DNA of 64,000 bases from contig NC_135172.1 in assembly GCF_041146795.1 (NCBI RefSeq), forward strand, positions 13,134,137-13,198,136. Direction: 5' to 3'. Positions 42,601-56,900 of this stretch are shown one piece after another. Each line of letters begins with the position of its first letter. Positions within the stretch are counted from its first letter, which is position 1. The notes under the pieces were generated by a model. That model saw only the letters and a program-made list of their open reading frames with translations. It did not search any database and was not told where the DNA came from. The position numbers were made by a program, and so were the translations under genes. This DNA comes from Maylandia zebra. Taxonomy: Eukaryota; Chordata; Actinopteri; Cichliformes; Cichlidae.

Positions 42601-45600
42601 CTCATCTCACAATGCTGATTCTCATATGCCATATATAGTTGTGGAAATTGTTGCTGCCCTCAGAAATTCCCAAAATTGAACAAACATGATAAGTGGCATG
42701 TTATTTGTCCTGTGTTTAACTCTTTGCCCATTCAAAGCCTTTCCTGGACTGAGATGTTGTCATGTTTTAGGCCTGCTCATTGAACAAAATGACTGGGTGT
42801 GCATCAGCTGCCTATTTAGCTACCCTTGGAAAACCCGACGAACTACTCTGATAGTCTTTATTGATATACTGAGATGTCATGATTGATCATTAAGGGTTCA
42901 GGGGAGGTTGTCAAATGTTGTCTTTATGGAGGAAAGACTTTAAGATGCAGAAATTAAGGATCATCACACACAGACCTTGAGACCAGTTAGCCAATCCAGT
43001 ATCACGGCTTCCCCTGCTGGTACTGCAACTTCTGCATACGTGTCCATGTCATGCTTTGAAAAGGCAAAGTGTGAACTGGACACAGTGGACTGGTATGTCT
43101 ATTACATGCTTTGCCATGAAATTGGGTTACAATCAGTCAGCAATTCTTTGGTGCTAGGGAAAATCTGTATTACCCTACTGGCTGGTGAATAGGTCTTAGA
43201 GGTTGTTGGCAGTTGTTGGGTGTAAGTGGTTTCAAAAATGGTGCTTCACCAAAAACCTCTTTGTGTGCAAACACAAACGCTAACTCTCTACAGAGTAGTA
43301 CTGACCCTTATTACTAAAGTGCAATATTAGAACAGAAACAGGGAAGGTTCTCATCTGAAATAAAATCTGTGCCTTACTGTTGAAATCAACAAACTAAGAA
43401 ACAACTTTTAGGCAAGCAGCTACTGTTTCCCCTTTGCATTGTACTCTTCGCAGTATCACTACTGCTTTGCGAGTAATTGGTGAGTGTTTTCAAATGAGTC
43501 ATCGTCTTCCTTACAATTAATGGCAAGTAAATTTCTCTAAATTCACCTAGCAACAGCAAGCAATCCCTTGCCAACCAGTCATATTTTTGATGTCCACCCA
43601 GCTTTTCACCTTCTTTTACCGTTGTCTGACAGCCCTGAACATTACTGTATGTTATGTGTCTGTACAACAACTTGGAGACCAGTGTATATAATGTACACCG
43701 AATAATGATGACAGTGGACTTGTACATGACAAAAATTTACTGATGTACTGGTCAATGAAATAAATGCTGTTTGATACTATACATAGATCCGTCTCATCAT
43801 ATTAGCCGGAGATGTTGTATTTTAAGAATGATATGATTTTACCAAGGAAAATATTAAAAAGCAAGATATGTTCATCCAGCTGCACATAGTTTGAAGACAG
43901 TTAGCTCTGCTGATAAAGAAATTTTAACATTGCCAGCTAACCAGATCAACCCTGGAACAAAACAAGATAGACTTGAATTTGAATGCGTGAACATTGTCTA
44001 ACATTAGCCAAAAGAAGGGCAGCTCAGTTTTTTGGTTTTTGCAAACAAGCCTCTATGAACTTAATGCACTGCTGATGTTGACTGCCTTGAAATAGAAGTC
44101 ATCTGCTTTGGACTACTTTGCATAGTTTAACTTTGAGCTTCTCTGCAGAAAAATTCCACTTACTGCTGACTATAAAGTGATTTAATATGAGTCAGTGGAT
44201 CCAATTGAAGGGATGAGCTAAATCCCCACAATTATATGTTAAGTAATAGCAAGCTGTCTTAAGTGTTCTAATCTTGCTCTCTGGATCAGTGCTTTTGAAG
44301 TGCAGAAATTTGTCAGCTTTGTGCACCAGTTCATTTAACCCTAATCTGTTGGAGTATTGACTGCTCCACACAAAAGGAATGTTTTGTAGGCAGTAAAATG
44401 GCAGGAGTCTGCTTTATATTGTTCCGACTAAGCAATCAAGCTTGCTTAGCAAACCAGTTCCCCCTTCAGCAGTTCTTTTTATTGGATTAAATGATGTGCA
44501 ATAAAGGCAAAACACCAGGGGGAGTACAGAGAAAAACTAACCCTCTGAGAGTTGTTGTGAATGATATAGACTAACCTATTTGATGCCGTCTCTTTGTCAT
44601 CAAATGTGTAAAATCAGACATGCAGATTAATATCATTGGGCATTTTGTTTTTCTTTTTAATGTTCTGGGCCTTCAAGAAAGCTCTCATGTTCCAAGAAAA
44701 TGTGACCAGTACGTTTTCAAAGAGTCTTTGATGGCACAGAGTGCTGCTGGCACAAAGACAGACAACATTGGATAAGATGGAGGGAAGAAAAAAAGAGCAA
44801 GTGGGATGCATCAGGGAGTTCAGAGAAGAAGCTGTATGCCAGGAGGAAGTGACAGTGTCATGGTACCAGTGAGGCCATTCAAGATCAGAATCGGTTCTGA
44901 CCCATTTCCCCTCCATCATTCCGGTTCTTTGTCTTCATTTGTCTGCCTGTTGGTTACACTAAACCCTTTCACAGAAGATGCAAGGAACGAGGTGGATTTT
45001 TTTGTGTTAGGGTATTAGCCTCTGTCAGCCTAAATAGGATTTAATTGGGGGGAAGTTTGGTCCAACACAGGCTGGATTTTCTAGACATACACACACACAC
45101 ACACAGGTGCCAACTGACCCTGCTTTGACTTCTTTCATCCAAATAAGCTTCATCTTGATATCACCACCATATCTGTGCTTTCTTCCCTTTTCTTTTGAAG
45201 ACTTTTAATCTCTTCTCCTTGTTTCTTCCCTTGTCCTGTCCTGTCTTTCCTCTGTTTTGCTCTCTGTTCTTTGCCTCACAGGAACATAGTTACTTTCTTT
45301 CAGCCTTCTAACTTTAAATGTTATGTGTAAGGATCATAAATGTGTATGTGCATGTTGGAATGCTTAAGGCTGGATTTCCAGATTCCAGCACTGCTTCATG
45401 AAGCTTTAGTTCTAGGGGGAAAAATGTATTTTTTTTACATTCCCTCAAAAACTTCTGTCACTGACCCACAAAAATGCTTGCTGTGTTTTTACTGCCTCCC
45501 TTTTCACTGAATGTCATTTAGTGTTCATTTGCTAAATCACAGAAAACGTGTTAACATTACAACCAACTAAACCAACCACAGGATAGTGTACATTTTGGAG

Positions 45601-47463
45601 ACTGACCTTTAAGGCAGCCTTTGACAGATGGCTTTAAAGTTTGCTTTATATTGTTAATCACATTGAACTTTTTGTAGGTTCCATTTTATTTGTAGATCAG
45701 ACTTTCTGTTGTGTCAACTATTCTTTAAAAATGTAGAAGGGCAGTAGAGCCTTTAGCTTTCAGGTTCCTCTCTTGTGGAACCAGATTCTGGTTATGATTC
45801 GAGAGGTAAGAACCCTCTCTTGTCCTTTTTTACATGTATCGCACAGCAGGAAGTAGTCCACTTCCGAAACCTTCTGACCACTGGAAATACAGTAAAGGTG
45901 CTGCCTGGAGAAAGCATGCAGCAGACAGCACACACAACATGCTCTTGCTAAAAGTTCAGTTCTGTGCTCTTTGAACATCAGTGCTGTCTGAAATGACATT
46001 CACCTTGTGTTAGGGATCTGGTAGGTTAACGGGGTGTCAGACATTTGCATTACGTAGCTAACATAAAAATTAATTTGTGCATTTGTAAAAACTTGGATCA
46101 GGTCACCCTCTGCCAGCATTATGCTGCTACAGGCTCAGGCTGCTGGGGTGAGAACCTCTCTCACCCAACCTACTGCATGTTATTAACTTTAATGTTTTCT
46201 GTCTCCTGTGATTTGTGCTTTTTTCCTGTTTCTCCGCTCTCCCTACTTCCTGCCCACTGTTGCTGAGTGTTTGCTCATAGAGGGAAAGATTGGATCATCT
46301 GGTTTGTATCTATAAAGTTTCTTTGAGGTCACTATTGCTGTGAACTTTTGTTACATGAACAAAGCACTAATAAAAATCTTACAGCTTTAGGGCACAATGT
46401 CACCGTCACCTGGGGGGGGGGGTCCACTTGGTATTCCTTTAGGCAGTCTAGGAATTAATCTCCATGAAAACAGGTATTGACCAATGGGCTGCTCGGTTCT
46501 TGGTGATGTGGATGACTTTAACATATATCAGTTTCTCATTTTCTGTCCTTATTATTCTGGCATGTCAGTGTAAAATAGTCCAAACGGGACCTTTAACTTT
46601 ATCTTGAGGGAACCTCTAATGCATTGGTCTGAATATGTGATGATCATAAATCATCAAATTCAAACTAAAGGTCAGGTATTGTAACAATAGTTCCCGAGTT
46701 CTTTTTAGCAAAGTGTCCAATACAAGCGTAATCAACTTAAGCAGCTCAGACTGAGGCTGTTCCGTGATGTCGTTTATTGCTGCTGCTGCTGCAGTGCTCG
46801 GTAGCCTTTTATGCAAAGCGCGGTCGCAGTCGCGCGGGCGCGCACAGCTATATCCTGTGACTGAAAGCATCCCAGCTTCATTCACCGCGGAGATCACAGG
46901 ACCGCTGGGAGCTGCCATCAAACTCCTCAGAGCGGAGATAAAGGCTTTTGGTTCTTTTGCGTTTTCCAGACAGACCTGCCCTCGGTTTGTGAGTTTTGAC
47001 AATTTACCAACCTGAAGTGCCAACACGCCCAAACGCTGCAGAGGGCACAAATGGGTGATTTTTGAAAGGCTCATACTGAGGACAAAATGATGGATATTCC
47101 TGGATATGTGAATGCAAAAAATGCCTAATGCTTCCATCGGCACCTGTTCTGTCTAGACCAAAATGAAAAGCAACTGGACATACACTTGATGTCAAGTCTG
47201 ATTGTGTGATTTCCTTTAAACTTCGGACCTGTGGACGAATATCGGTGGGATCCTAAGATTTGTACTTTTTTATTTTGTTTTATCTTTTTAAAACTTGGAC
47301 TCTCATTTTTCGCGGTCACTTAAAAAATAATCCCTTAAATCTCTTTGGCAGTGACTTACACCGCGTGCAGAACAAGCAGAAGTTTGCTTCAATCCTTTTT
47401 ATTTCATTCGGGATTTCGCAGCTTTTTCATTAAAACTGAGGAGGTATTCTGTCCTCCCGAGGG

Positions 47464-47541
47464 ATGATGAGAGCAGGGAGCGACAGCCCGGCTCCTTCGG
47501 TGGATTTTCGACCTATTCTGGTGCCTATGCAGTGGATCTGA
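47464..47541 (+). CDS. Upstream ORF in the pdgfa leader, 25 codons
   Basis: Two consecutive ATG codons start a short frame that ends TGA at 47539-47541. Only GAGGAG then separates it from the pdgfa ATG. If the leader starts upstream of 47464, ribosomes would meet this ORF first and have to reinitiate or leak past it. The leader start is not known. Confidence 0.4.
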   Translation: MMRAGSDSPAPSVDFRPILVPMQWI

Positions 47542-47547
47542 GAGGAG

Positions 47548-47610
47548 ATGAGAGCCGCAGTCTACCACATCCTTGCCGGCTACCTCTGCGTGTTACGCAC
47601 CGTTGCTCAG
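47548..47610 (+). CDS. pdgfa: pdgfa exon 1 (signal peptide)
   Basis: 21 codons from ATG to CAG|GTGAGC. The start is chosen because the signal peptide follows directly; the -3 base is G. Confidence 0.93.
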
Positions 47611-50600
47611 GTGAGCTGAATCAAAACACTCTGTGTTTAATCTTTTCTGCTGCGTGTTGTGATATTTTTACTCGCAGCTATTTAGCTTGTAAACAAGTAA
47701 TAGAACTCACAGAGACTCAGTCCTGAAGGTTAACGTACTGAATACAACAGATGAAATCTAGTTTATTTGCGTAATTACACACGAGCATTAATCTTACGCA
47801 CAGTTACCTGTTTGATACATTTTGAAAACCCGCCACCGAGTCAGCTTGAAAGCCAGCTGCAGATAAGTAACGTTTGCGTGATCGTGATTTACGCACCAAC
47901 TATGTGTTCCCACCCCCAATAAACCCACCCCCTTCATTCCCACAGGAGTCTCCTCTCCCTCAGGAGCTTCTGGAGCGGCTCTCTCGCAGCGAGATCCGCA
48001 GCATCAGCGACCTCCAGCGGCTGCTAGAGATAGACTCCGTAGGTAAAGCACTTCATTATAATACAAGTCTCCCACAGCCACAAGCTGGATTAATGATCCT
48101 TACAGAAAAATGGGGTTATTCATAGAAAAATCTGTTCATGTGATGCCTGTGACAGATTTTTAATAAAATATATGAAGAAATAAATAAACATGGTGCAGAT
48201 AAGATCAGACGTGTTTTTTAAAGTGATGTGAAACATAATGCCAAGTATGCAATTTTAATCTCTTCAGGGAAGTAATTTTTAACTCTAAGAGCACTGCACA
48301 AGGCTACATCACGTTTGTGCTTGTGATCAGTGTCAGGGTTTCATGCACCAAGTGGCAGCAGACATAACTTGGGGCCAAACCTCTGTAGCATTTAAAGCTA
48401 AATAGTAGGCTACAATTTTTTTAATGAAATTTGAAAAGTCACAGGAAGTTACTGTAGAAACTCATATTTCTTTGCACCAGATCAACACTTGTGATTTTTT
48501 TAATCTATCTTTAATCTACTTCTGAAATTAGGAGCAATGCACATGTTTGTCTTATTTTAGCATGTCATTGAAAAATGATGTACCTTTAGTCATACAAAGA
48601 TCCAAGCAGGCCTTAACTTGACTGAGTAACAGATAAACATCAGGCACAGGGAGCTTAAATGTGATAGTCACGGCTGCTTCCCTCCCTGTCAGTGCCTTGA
48701 AAGACTCTGACTTGAGGAATTAGTTGCATCTGGTTCAAGATTCTTTGTCTTCTCATCTCACCACTGGATGTTTCTCAGAAAGACCAGAAGCAACTTTTGT
48801 TTTTCTTAAAAAAATCATCTGTATCTTTTCTGCTCTGCTAGCAGCTGACTGTGTAGCTGAGATCACAAAAAAGAAGGCTTTGTGTGCAGTTCAATCATAA
48901 ACAGTCTCCAACTTTTGAAGAAAAAAAAAAAGCACCGGCGTTTGCCTTCAATAAACACTGATGTCTGTGTTTATTATGCAGGTAATAAATCTGAGCAGAT
49001 TGAATCAGTGAGGTGAGACAGGAGGAAATAACTGTGGCATAAAACACACTTTATTGCATCCACTCATCCACATTTCAGCCAAATAAACTTTTTTTTTTTT
49101 TGCTGCGTGAACTTTTTTCTTATTTTTTTCTGTCTGCAGTGCTGAGTGGTGCCACCATTAATCCTGGCATCATTGAGATGCAAATGTCGAGGGTGACGGC
49201 TCCCCGGCTCGGTGGGGGTCAAGTGGCTCACTTCATTATACTGTTGTCATGCTGCCCATTATTGGTTTGAGAGGAGGGCTCGCTGGAAGGCTGCTGTGTT
49301 GCTATGTATAATTCATGCTCAAATTCCTGCATGTCAGGGCGAGAGAGGGAGACACACAGGCTCAGAAAGAGAGAGAGAGAGAATGAGAAAGAGAGAGAGA
49401 GAGAGAGAGGGAAATGTCGAAGGTGGACTTTGTTGTGTTTTAGAAGCACATTGTATATGTAGGCAGGCGTGTGTGTGTGTGTGTGTGTGTGTGTGACTGT
49501 TTGCATGCACATATGGCCTCAAGAATGAGGAGCGCACGCAGACATCTACACGGTGACCAAAAGAAGCATCAGGCTTGGTATTCAGGATCAAATTAAAAGA
49601 GTCCTGCCTAGACATCATTTACTCTGATTTCCTGGAACCTTGCTCCCTTTTTCCACCCACACAGACACACAAATCTACACAAATCCACACTGCACACACA
49701 ATCTTTGCTCAGAATTTATTGGCTTTAAACATGTCTGTGGGTATCCTGTGGTTTGGAAGTACTGAATGGCTTGAAGAATCTGCGAAAACTGTGGATACAT
49801 CTCTAGAAGGCACACACACACAAAGCTAAGATTTAAAACTAAGCCTTGAGGGCAAGATTGGCTAATATAAATCTTTATGCCATAAATCATCAGTTATTAA
49901 CTAAAGAATATTATCCACTTTAGGAAAGTTTCCGTAAACTGGATGTTTGTCTAATCTCAGGTGTAGTATTGTCACAACCTGCCAAAACCTTGCACAGAAA
50001 AATAAATAAATAAAAGATTAAACTAAGCTCACTACCACACATTACTACCACCAAACCAAACTGAACTGACAAATACAATTTATGGCCAAGTGTCAATGAG
50101 TGGCAGAGTTTCCAAGATTAATTGTAGATAGAAGATGTTTCTGTGTTTGTAGGAATAACTCTGGGTCCCTCCTCTTCATGAAACCATTCGTGACTGGTGC
50201 TTGGTAACTCAAGGTTTCAGCTTCCTCCACAGATTTCCTATTGATCTGAGGTCTGGAGACTGGCTAGGGCCCAGGGGTGTTGAACTCCAGGCCTCGAGAG
50301 CCGGTGTCCTGCAGGTTTTAGATATCACCCTGGGTCAACACACCTGAATCAAATGATTAGCTCTTTGCCAGGCCTCTGGAGAACTTCAAGACATGTTGAG
50401 GAGGTCATTTAGCCTTTTAAATCAGCTGTGTTGGATCGAGGATACATCTAAAACCTGCAGGACACCGGCCCTTGAGACCTGGAGTTCGACACCTGTGGGC
50501 TAGGCCATTCCACACATTAATGTGTTTCTTCTTTATCCACTCCTTTCTTGCCTCTGTGGTATATTTTGGGTCATTGTCATGCCAGAAGACCCATCGATGA

Positions 50601-53600
50601 CCCATCTTCAGTGTTCTGGCTGATGGAAGAAGGTTGTAGTCCAAGATTTTTCCTGTCTTTTGGCCTCTCAATGCGCTGCCCAAAACATAACATTTCCACC
50701 TTTGTGCTTGATGTGGGGATGGTGTTCTTTGGCTCATACAAAGCATTTCTGTTCATCCAATCAGATTCTGGTTACATCTTTCATCAACGCCTCAGTTTAT
50801 AAGTTTAATGTAATTATTTTTCTGGATTTTTAGTTGATATTCTGTCTACTATCAAATTTCTTTGTAAGTGAGCAAACATAAAAATTCAGCAGGGAATCAA
50901 ATAATTGCTTTCTCCACTGTACATCTAACCAGTAATAGAAGCAAAAAAAGTGCATTAAAGTCACATAACAGCAAATAAATCTGTTAACTGTAATTCACAA
51001 AGAAGCTACTTAGAAAGTTCAAGTTTGCTTGCAATGTGATGTCATTTCCAACTTAACAAAATATTTGCTGTGTGTCTGGATTACATTCAAATGTACCTGG
51101 AATAGGCACTGAAACAGTTTCATTTGGGGCTCGTGTACATGCAGAGAACTCAGTAGCTCACTGACATCATAACTCAGAATAACCTGGTTAAACTGCTTCT
51201 CTGATCAGGAGACACTTGATAAAGATATCTGTAATGAGCAGCTTGCTGTAGCATGTAAACATGCCACCACTTTTCCTTCTTTTGTATTTTGGTCAGTCAG
51301 CTGTCAAGTTATCTTGATAAGGAGATTCATGGTCCCATGAGGATAAATTACAAATATTTTCTATTTTGGCTCGGCCAACAATGTGGTGCGTAAGATTTCA
51401 TGAAACTTAAGGGACAACTTCTGATGTCCAAAGAGCCAGGATCAACTGAAGTGATGCATCATGGCCCAAGATTACAATAAATAGGTATTATTTTTAATTC
51501 TGAATCATGCAACGTTAGTCCAGTAGTGTCCAAGGATGGAAATGTGGAGCTGGAAATGAGCAAAATAAAAAATATCCAATATCACCCAAGAGAACATTTG
51601 TGCTTCTCAGAAAATGAACTTTATGCATGCATGTTATCCACAATAGTGCGTTAGTATGTGTCTGTGTTTTTGACACAAGGATCTTTGTTGTTAACATTTA
51701 GAGTGTGTATTGTCTCAGTATGCTTGTGTTATTTTGTCTCTGTTCAGAGAACGAGGTGATCGAGGAGACCAAACACAGCTACCACAAGGACTTCTCTCAC
51801 AGCTTCCCCGACCTAAAGAGAGCACACACACATACCAGACACAGGAGGAGCACTGGTGAGAAACACACACACACATGTAGTCAGCTTGAGCCTCAGGTCC
51901 ACTGGTTATCTAACTATTCTTTTGTAGTTTCCAAAAATTCTATATTGTATAACGTTAATAGGAAATACTAGTATTTGTATAAAAAGTGAACCATTGATGC
52001 AGGTTTGATCAGCCATGTTTGTTCACCTGCAGTGGTAGAAGAGGCCTTGCCAGCAGTGTGCAAAGTTCGGACAGCAATTTATGAAATTCCCAGGAGCCAG
52101 GTGGATCCCACATCGGCCAACTTCATCATCTGGCCTCCCTGTGTCGAGGTGAAACGCTGCACCGGCTGCTGCAACACCAGCAACATGAGGTGCCAGGCGG
52201 CTCGCAAACACTACCGCACTGTTAAGGTAGCTTTCTGTTGCTTCTCTCTATACATGTGACCACATGTGTGTCTGTTTCAGACTCTTTTGTGTTCAAAAGA
52301 AGCTTTGTTTTCACATCACATTTGGAAGAGGTAAAGATTTGCATATAGGGAGTCTTGGAGGTTACCAGGTAGCACAGGTCGACACTACACTGCACTGATG
52401 AGCACAGCTAGACCCCGGCATGCAGGGTTAGCTTTGTAATTGTTTCTTTCTGCTTCAAACATTCCTTCCAACAGAAACCTGTTAGGTAATGAAAACACAT
52501 GCATACATTCACATATAAAACAAATATAACTAATAACTTTGTGCTGTCAAAGACATAATTCGGTCAAAGGAAAGAATAAGACTTTATATCAACACTGTAC
52601 GTGCACACTTGCACTGCTTCAATTTTTGATATCCATCATTAATTCATTAATAAATTAATTTCATTTTAATCTTTACTCATTGCCATCACTTTAAACTTTT
52701 TCTTAAGAATCAAAGAAAATGAATATAATTGCCATAAACCAAAACTGTGTGTAACCATAGTGTTATTTAACATTTTCTGAACTGTAGATATGTTTATGGA
52801 GCTGGAGCCAGGCCAGGCTGGAGCCGGGTACACCCCGGAGTGGAAGAGCCATTACCAAATACCACAAATTTTGTATTTCCAAGTTTGTCATAAACCATTT
52901 CCTATTGAAGCCAGGCAACTGAGAGACTTCCCATAAGATGTGAAACTGACGAGTTAAAGTTAGGAAGAAGCATCCGGAAAAGGCTTTGTTGTATTTAGTA
53001 GAAACAGTCTTTTTATCATGTCTAAGTAATCTGCCATTTATCTGTTGTTTTTCTTTGTTTAAATTAGAGTCCCTTAATAGAGACTAACTGCATATGAAGT
53101 GCAAAATTGTGGCCAAGAGCTTTGGCACTCGCACAAAGTTTGTTTTTCATGCACTTTGGCACAATTTTTATTTCATTTCTTTCACAAGGATGTCATGAAT
53201 TTCAAAAACCTATTATTACATTTCTCTAGTGCACTTGTCTGTCTCAGTGCATGCTGTATCTTCTTATATGTCACCTTCAACTTTCATTATGAGGAAGAGG
53301 ACAAAGTCACAGAGGACTAAGACTGTTCTTTGGGGCGATTGTGGCTCAAGAGTTGGGTGTTTGTCTTGTAATCGGAAGGTTGCCGGTTTGAGCCCCGGCT
53401 CGGACAGGCTCAGACAGTCTCGGTCGTTGTGTCCTTGGGCAAGACACTTCACCTACTGCCTACTGGTATTGGCCAGAGGGGCTGATGGCGCAATATGGCA
53501 GCCTCACCTCTGTCAGTCTGCCCCAGGGCAGCTGTGGCTACAACTGTAGCTTGACTTAACCAGTGTGTGAGAGTGAATGAATAGTGGTATTGTAAAGCGC

Positions 53601-53910
53601 TTTGAGGGTCCCGAAAAGCGCTATATAAATGCAATCCATTATTGTTTGGTGTCTGACACATACAGTAGCCAGAGACAAGAGTTTTCTTCCACAGGGATAT
53701 CCTGTGACAATAGAAGTGGTTCAAATTAGTTTAAGGGATATATTCTGTGTAAACATTTAGCAAAAGGCTTCTGTTCGTTGTCTTTTACTGGCACTGACCC
53801 GGAAAGTGTAGAAAACGAATAATGGCACAGAATGTGTAAATACGCAGCCACTTACTGGAGGTATACACTCTACACCTGCCAAAAACAATTACTCTCCCCA
53901 GCTTAACCAT

Positions 53911-53941
<31 letters not shown>

Positions 53942-56900
53942 GTGTGCGTGTGTGTGCGTTCGTGTGTGTGCCAGTGACTGAAAATCTGGCAGTGAGGTAG
54001 CACATGAACATAATAGCTTCCCTTTGATCTCATCCAGAGCTGGAAATAAGACTCAGTAAACCCCAAATGGTTCACAGTCACAAGAGTCCAAGTGGGAGCT
54101 GACCCAAGGAGTGTGTGTCTGTGTGTGTGTTTGGCACACAGGAAGTGCATTTATTGTACTTTTAAACTGTGCTGATGATGTTGATGTTAATAGTTACTTT
54201 AATAATATGAACATGAAATATTAATTTCACAGGTTGATTGGTTGATGTTTGACTGATAATCTGGGGTGAGAGGGAAAGACGTGTAAGAGTGTGCTGCCAG
54301 AGGTCAAGAGGGAAAACGTGAATAAAACAGGAGGGGAGGGCGGTTTGATACTCTGTGCTTTGGCCTGCTGAAACCCAATCTGAGATGAAAGGGCTCATCC
54401 TTTGTCTGCTCACAGAGGAAATCAAAAATAAAGTCACTCGCATGTGCTGAGATTCAGTGCTTAGAGGGTAAACGGTCACGACTACAACTGCACTCACTTA
54501 AAGCTAAAGGGAAGATGGCAGGGTGAAGGTTTAGGGGGTGTGTCCATATGTGAGAAAACAAAGAAAGAGCCTCAGTACTGATATATATATATGAAGACTA
54601 CAGCAGGCTGGAAGTCAATCTGTAATGCCCTTTTAAAAGCTGCTGTCTTGAAATGATGTTTACTTGTTTTTTGAGAATAGACTGTATATAAAAGATGGAT
54701 ATCATCATTGTGAGATCACTCACTGCCATGTAAAGTTTCCACTTGAAGCCTCTGCTTTGTCACCTAGCTAACGTTCACAGGTTTGGAAGAACTACATCAG
54801 TAGACTGACTGAATGCATAACAACTGCCAAGTTGCCTACAAAAAACATCGATTTTTCTTACTAGAACTACAGCAGCAACTGTAGTGTAAGTCTGCAGGAA
54901 AGAACTATTAATTTAATAGTTGATCTAATCTAATCTAACTACTCATATATATAACAATTATAGCAGACCTCGACTATTTGAAGTGATGGCTCACCCCTTC
55001 TAGCATATTGTCAAGGTCTAGTCAATGTCATATGTGCTGTTTAGCTGCACAGCTGCTCACCTCAGCTGAACCTTCTTGTGGGTTTTTGTTTTTTCAAAGT
55101 CTTAGCTCTGCTATTTCAGAGTCTGTTAAGACTTGAAGCAAAGATGGTTGTGCAATTGGACCTGCCAAAGTGCAGACTTGGCTTGCTAACAAGGATGTTA
55201 GCATTACGCATTTACTGTGCTTCTGTGGTTCTTTTATTGTTTATGTAAGATAAAAGTATGTTGGGTGTGTATTTGTTCATGAACTAGAAAGACCCATTGC
55301 TACATGAGTAGCTAGGCTCGGGGCGCTAGTGTTGATGTCAAATGTGACACAAAACAGCATATGCCTCACTTAGTGTAAGTGAAATCAAACCTCCTATCAG
55401 TGTTCCATTCATTCTTCCAAACGAGATTACACACACCTGTGTGCTTGCACAAGTACAAGAAAGCATTTTATCTGTAGCACCTGTATCATACATAACCTGT
55501 CTCATTCTAACTTAAATAGCACTATCGTTAGGTAGTTTTTGGGATCAACAAACCTATATTGTTGCAAACATAAATTTAATCATGATTCGATTTTGCAGAA
55601 GTTTAGTACATGATGAAATTTACAATAGCTTCAAATAATAGAGTCTACATCAATTTAATGAACAAAATTATGTTAGATTGTTGAGGTAAAGAGGACAGAA
55701 AGTGGAGGAAACAGGAGATAAGTTTACAATAAAAAGTGAAATTTTAATGATGGTGGTCTAGTCAAACATTTACCAAAAAGGAGATACAAACATAACATCC
55801 ACACTTGTCCAAAATAGTGATGCGCGAATCATGTTCACGTTCAATACTCGAGAATCACTTTACTGACTCATGAATCATGATTCACAAGCCCAATTGACTC
55901 ACTAACTCATCCCTATTGCTGTTAGCAAACTAATTTCCTTAGTAGAAATATATGTAGCTTATAATTAAAATCGTGGGGGAAAAAAACAACAGCCACTTTC
56001 TTAACAAAAACATTTCTGCTCTGAACTGGAAGAAAAAACCCTGAGTAGAAGCTCACATCAAGACAATAGCTCCTTGGTTCACAGTAGCATCGCTCTGCTA
56101 ACATGCTAACAGCACATTTTAGCTACTCACCCCCTCCCTTCCTGCGCTGAATTGTAGCGTAAGCGAATCACTCAGGACTCACTCACCCCCTCCCTTCCTG
56201 TAATGAATCATAGAATGAACGAATCACTCACTAGTCATGTCCAAATTCATGGGCTGGTCATGTCCAAATTCATGGGCCGGCCTTCGCGGTCTACGCGGGC
56301 CAGGGGGCTGTTCTTCGTACCGCGCTAAGTGAGTTAGCTGGATGAGATTGTTGACGATTTCGCGTGATCCTGGATCGTTCGGTTCCCCGAAGCCCATCCG
56401 GGACTTGCTGTCATAGCAACAGAGCCGTAAGCGTAAACCTGCTGGGGAGCAGGTTTACTTTATGTAAACAGGATTAGATCGCGGCCACGCAGGTATGTCC
56501 GCGTCATTCATACGAAAGCAACAGCGATATTCCACCACTGTTTCACCATAAATAAATAACATCAATGTAACTAAAGATAATGCAGCACTTGATCCTTTTA
56601 TTGATTTCACACAGATACATACAGGTCATTCCCTAAAAAAGGGAATTGTACTATTAACATTCTATTACATGTATGTGATTATTACAGATGTAATTCATAT
56701 TTCAGAGTAGTAATTGTAAATTACTTCGTGTAATCAAGATGAGAGACCACGGCTATAAAAGCGAAGGTGGATTTGGGAAGTCTGTCGCAGTCATATCCTG
56801 TCCGTTTACGCGAGCAACCCATTGCGGAAGGTGCAAGATTGATAAGGAGAGTTTTCAGAATTCAGCGTATATTGCGGGACAGACAGGATCCTTTAGCTCA

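Larger units (their letters stand above)
36487..47450. other. Intergenic region upstream of pdgfa, no gene recognised
   Basis: Eleven kilobases of AT-rich sequence. I found no splice-supported coding exon. The longest ORF is a 186-codon minus-strand frame at 41651-42211 without a known domain. The region holds a TG microsatellite, an L2-like tail, a poly-A run and G-rich runs near 38065 and 46411. A GC-rich, CpG-containing island-like segment at about 46790-46990 is the best promoter candidate for pdgfa. I name no conserved element. Confidence 0.4.

Noticed and set aside
46616-47143. 175-codon antisense ORF over the pdgfa promoter region
   Set aside because: It runs through a GCTGCTGCT repeat and CpG-rich promoter-like DNA, has no known domain and no splice or start support. 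It is probably a composition effect.
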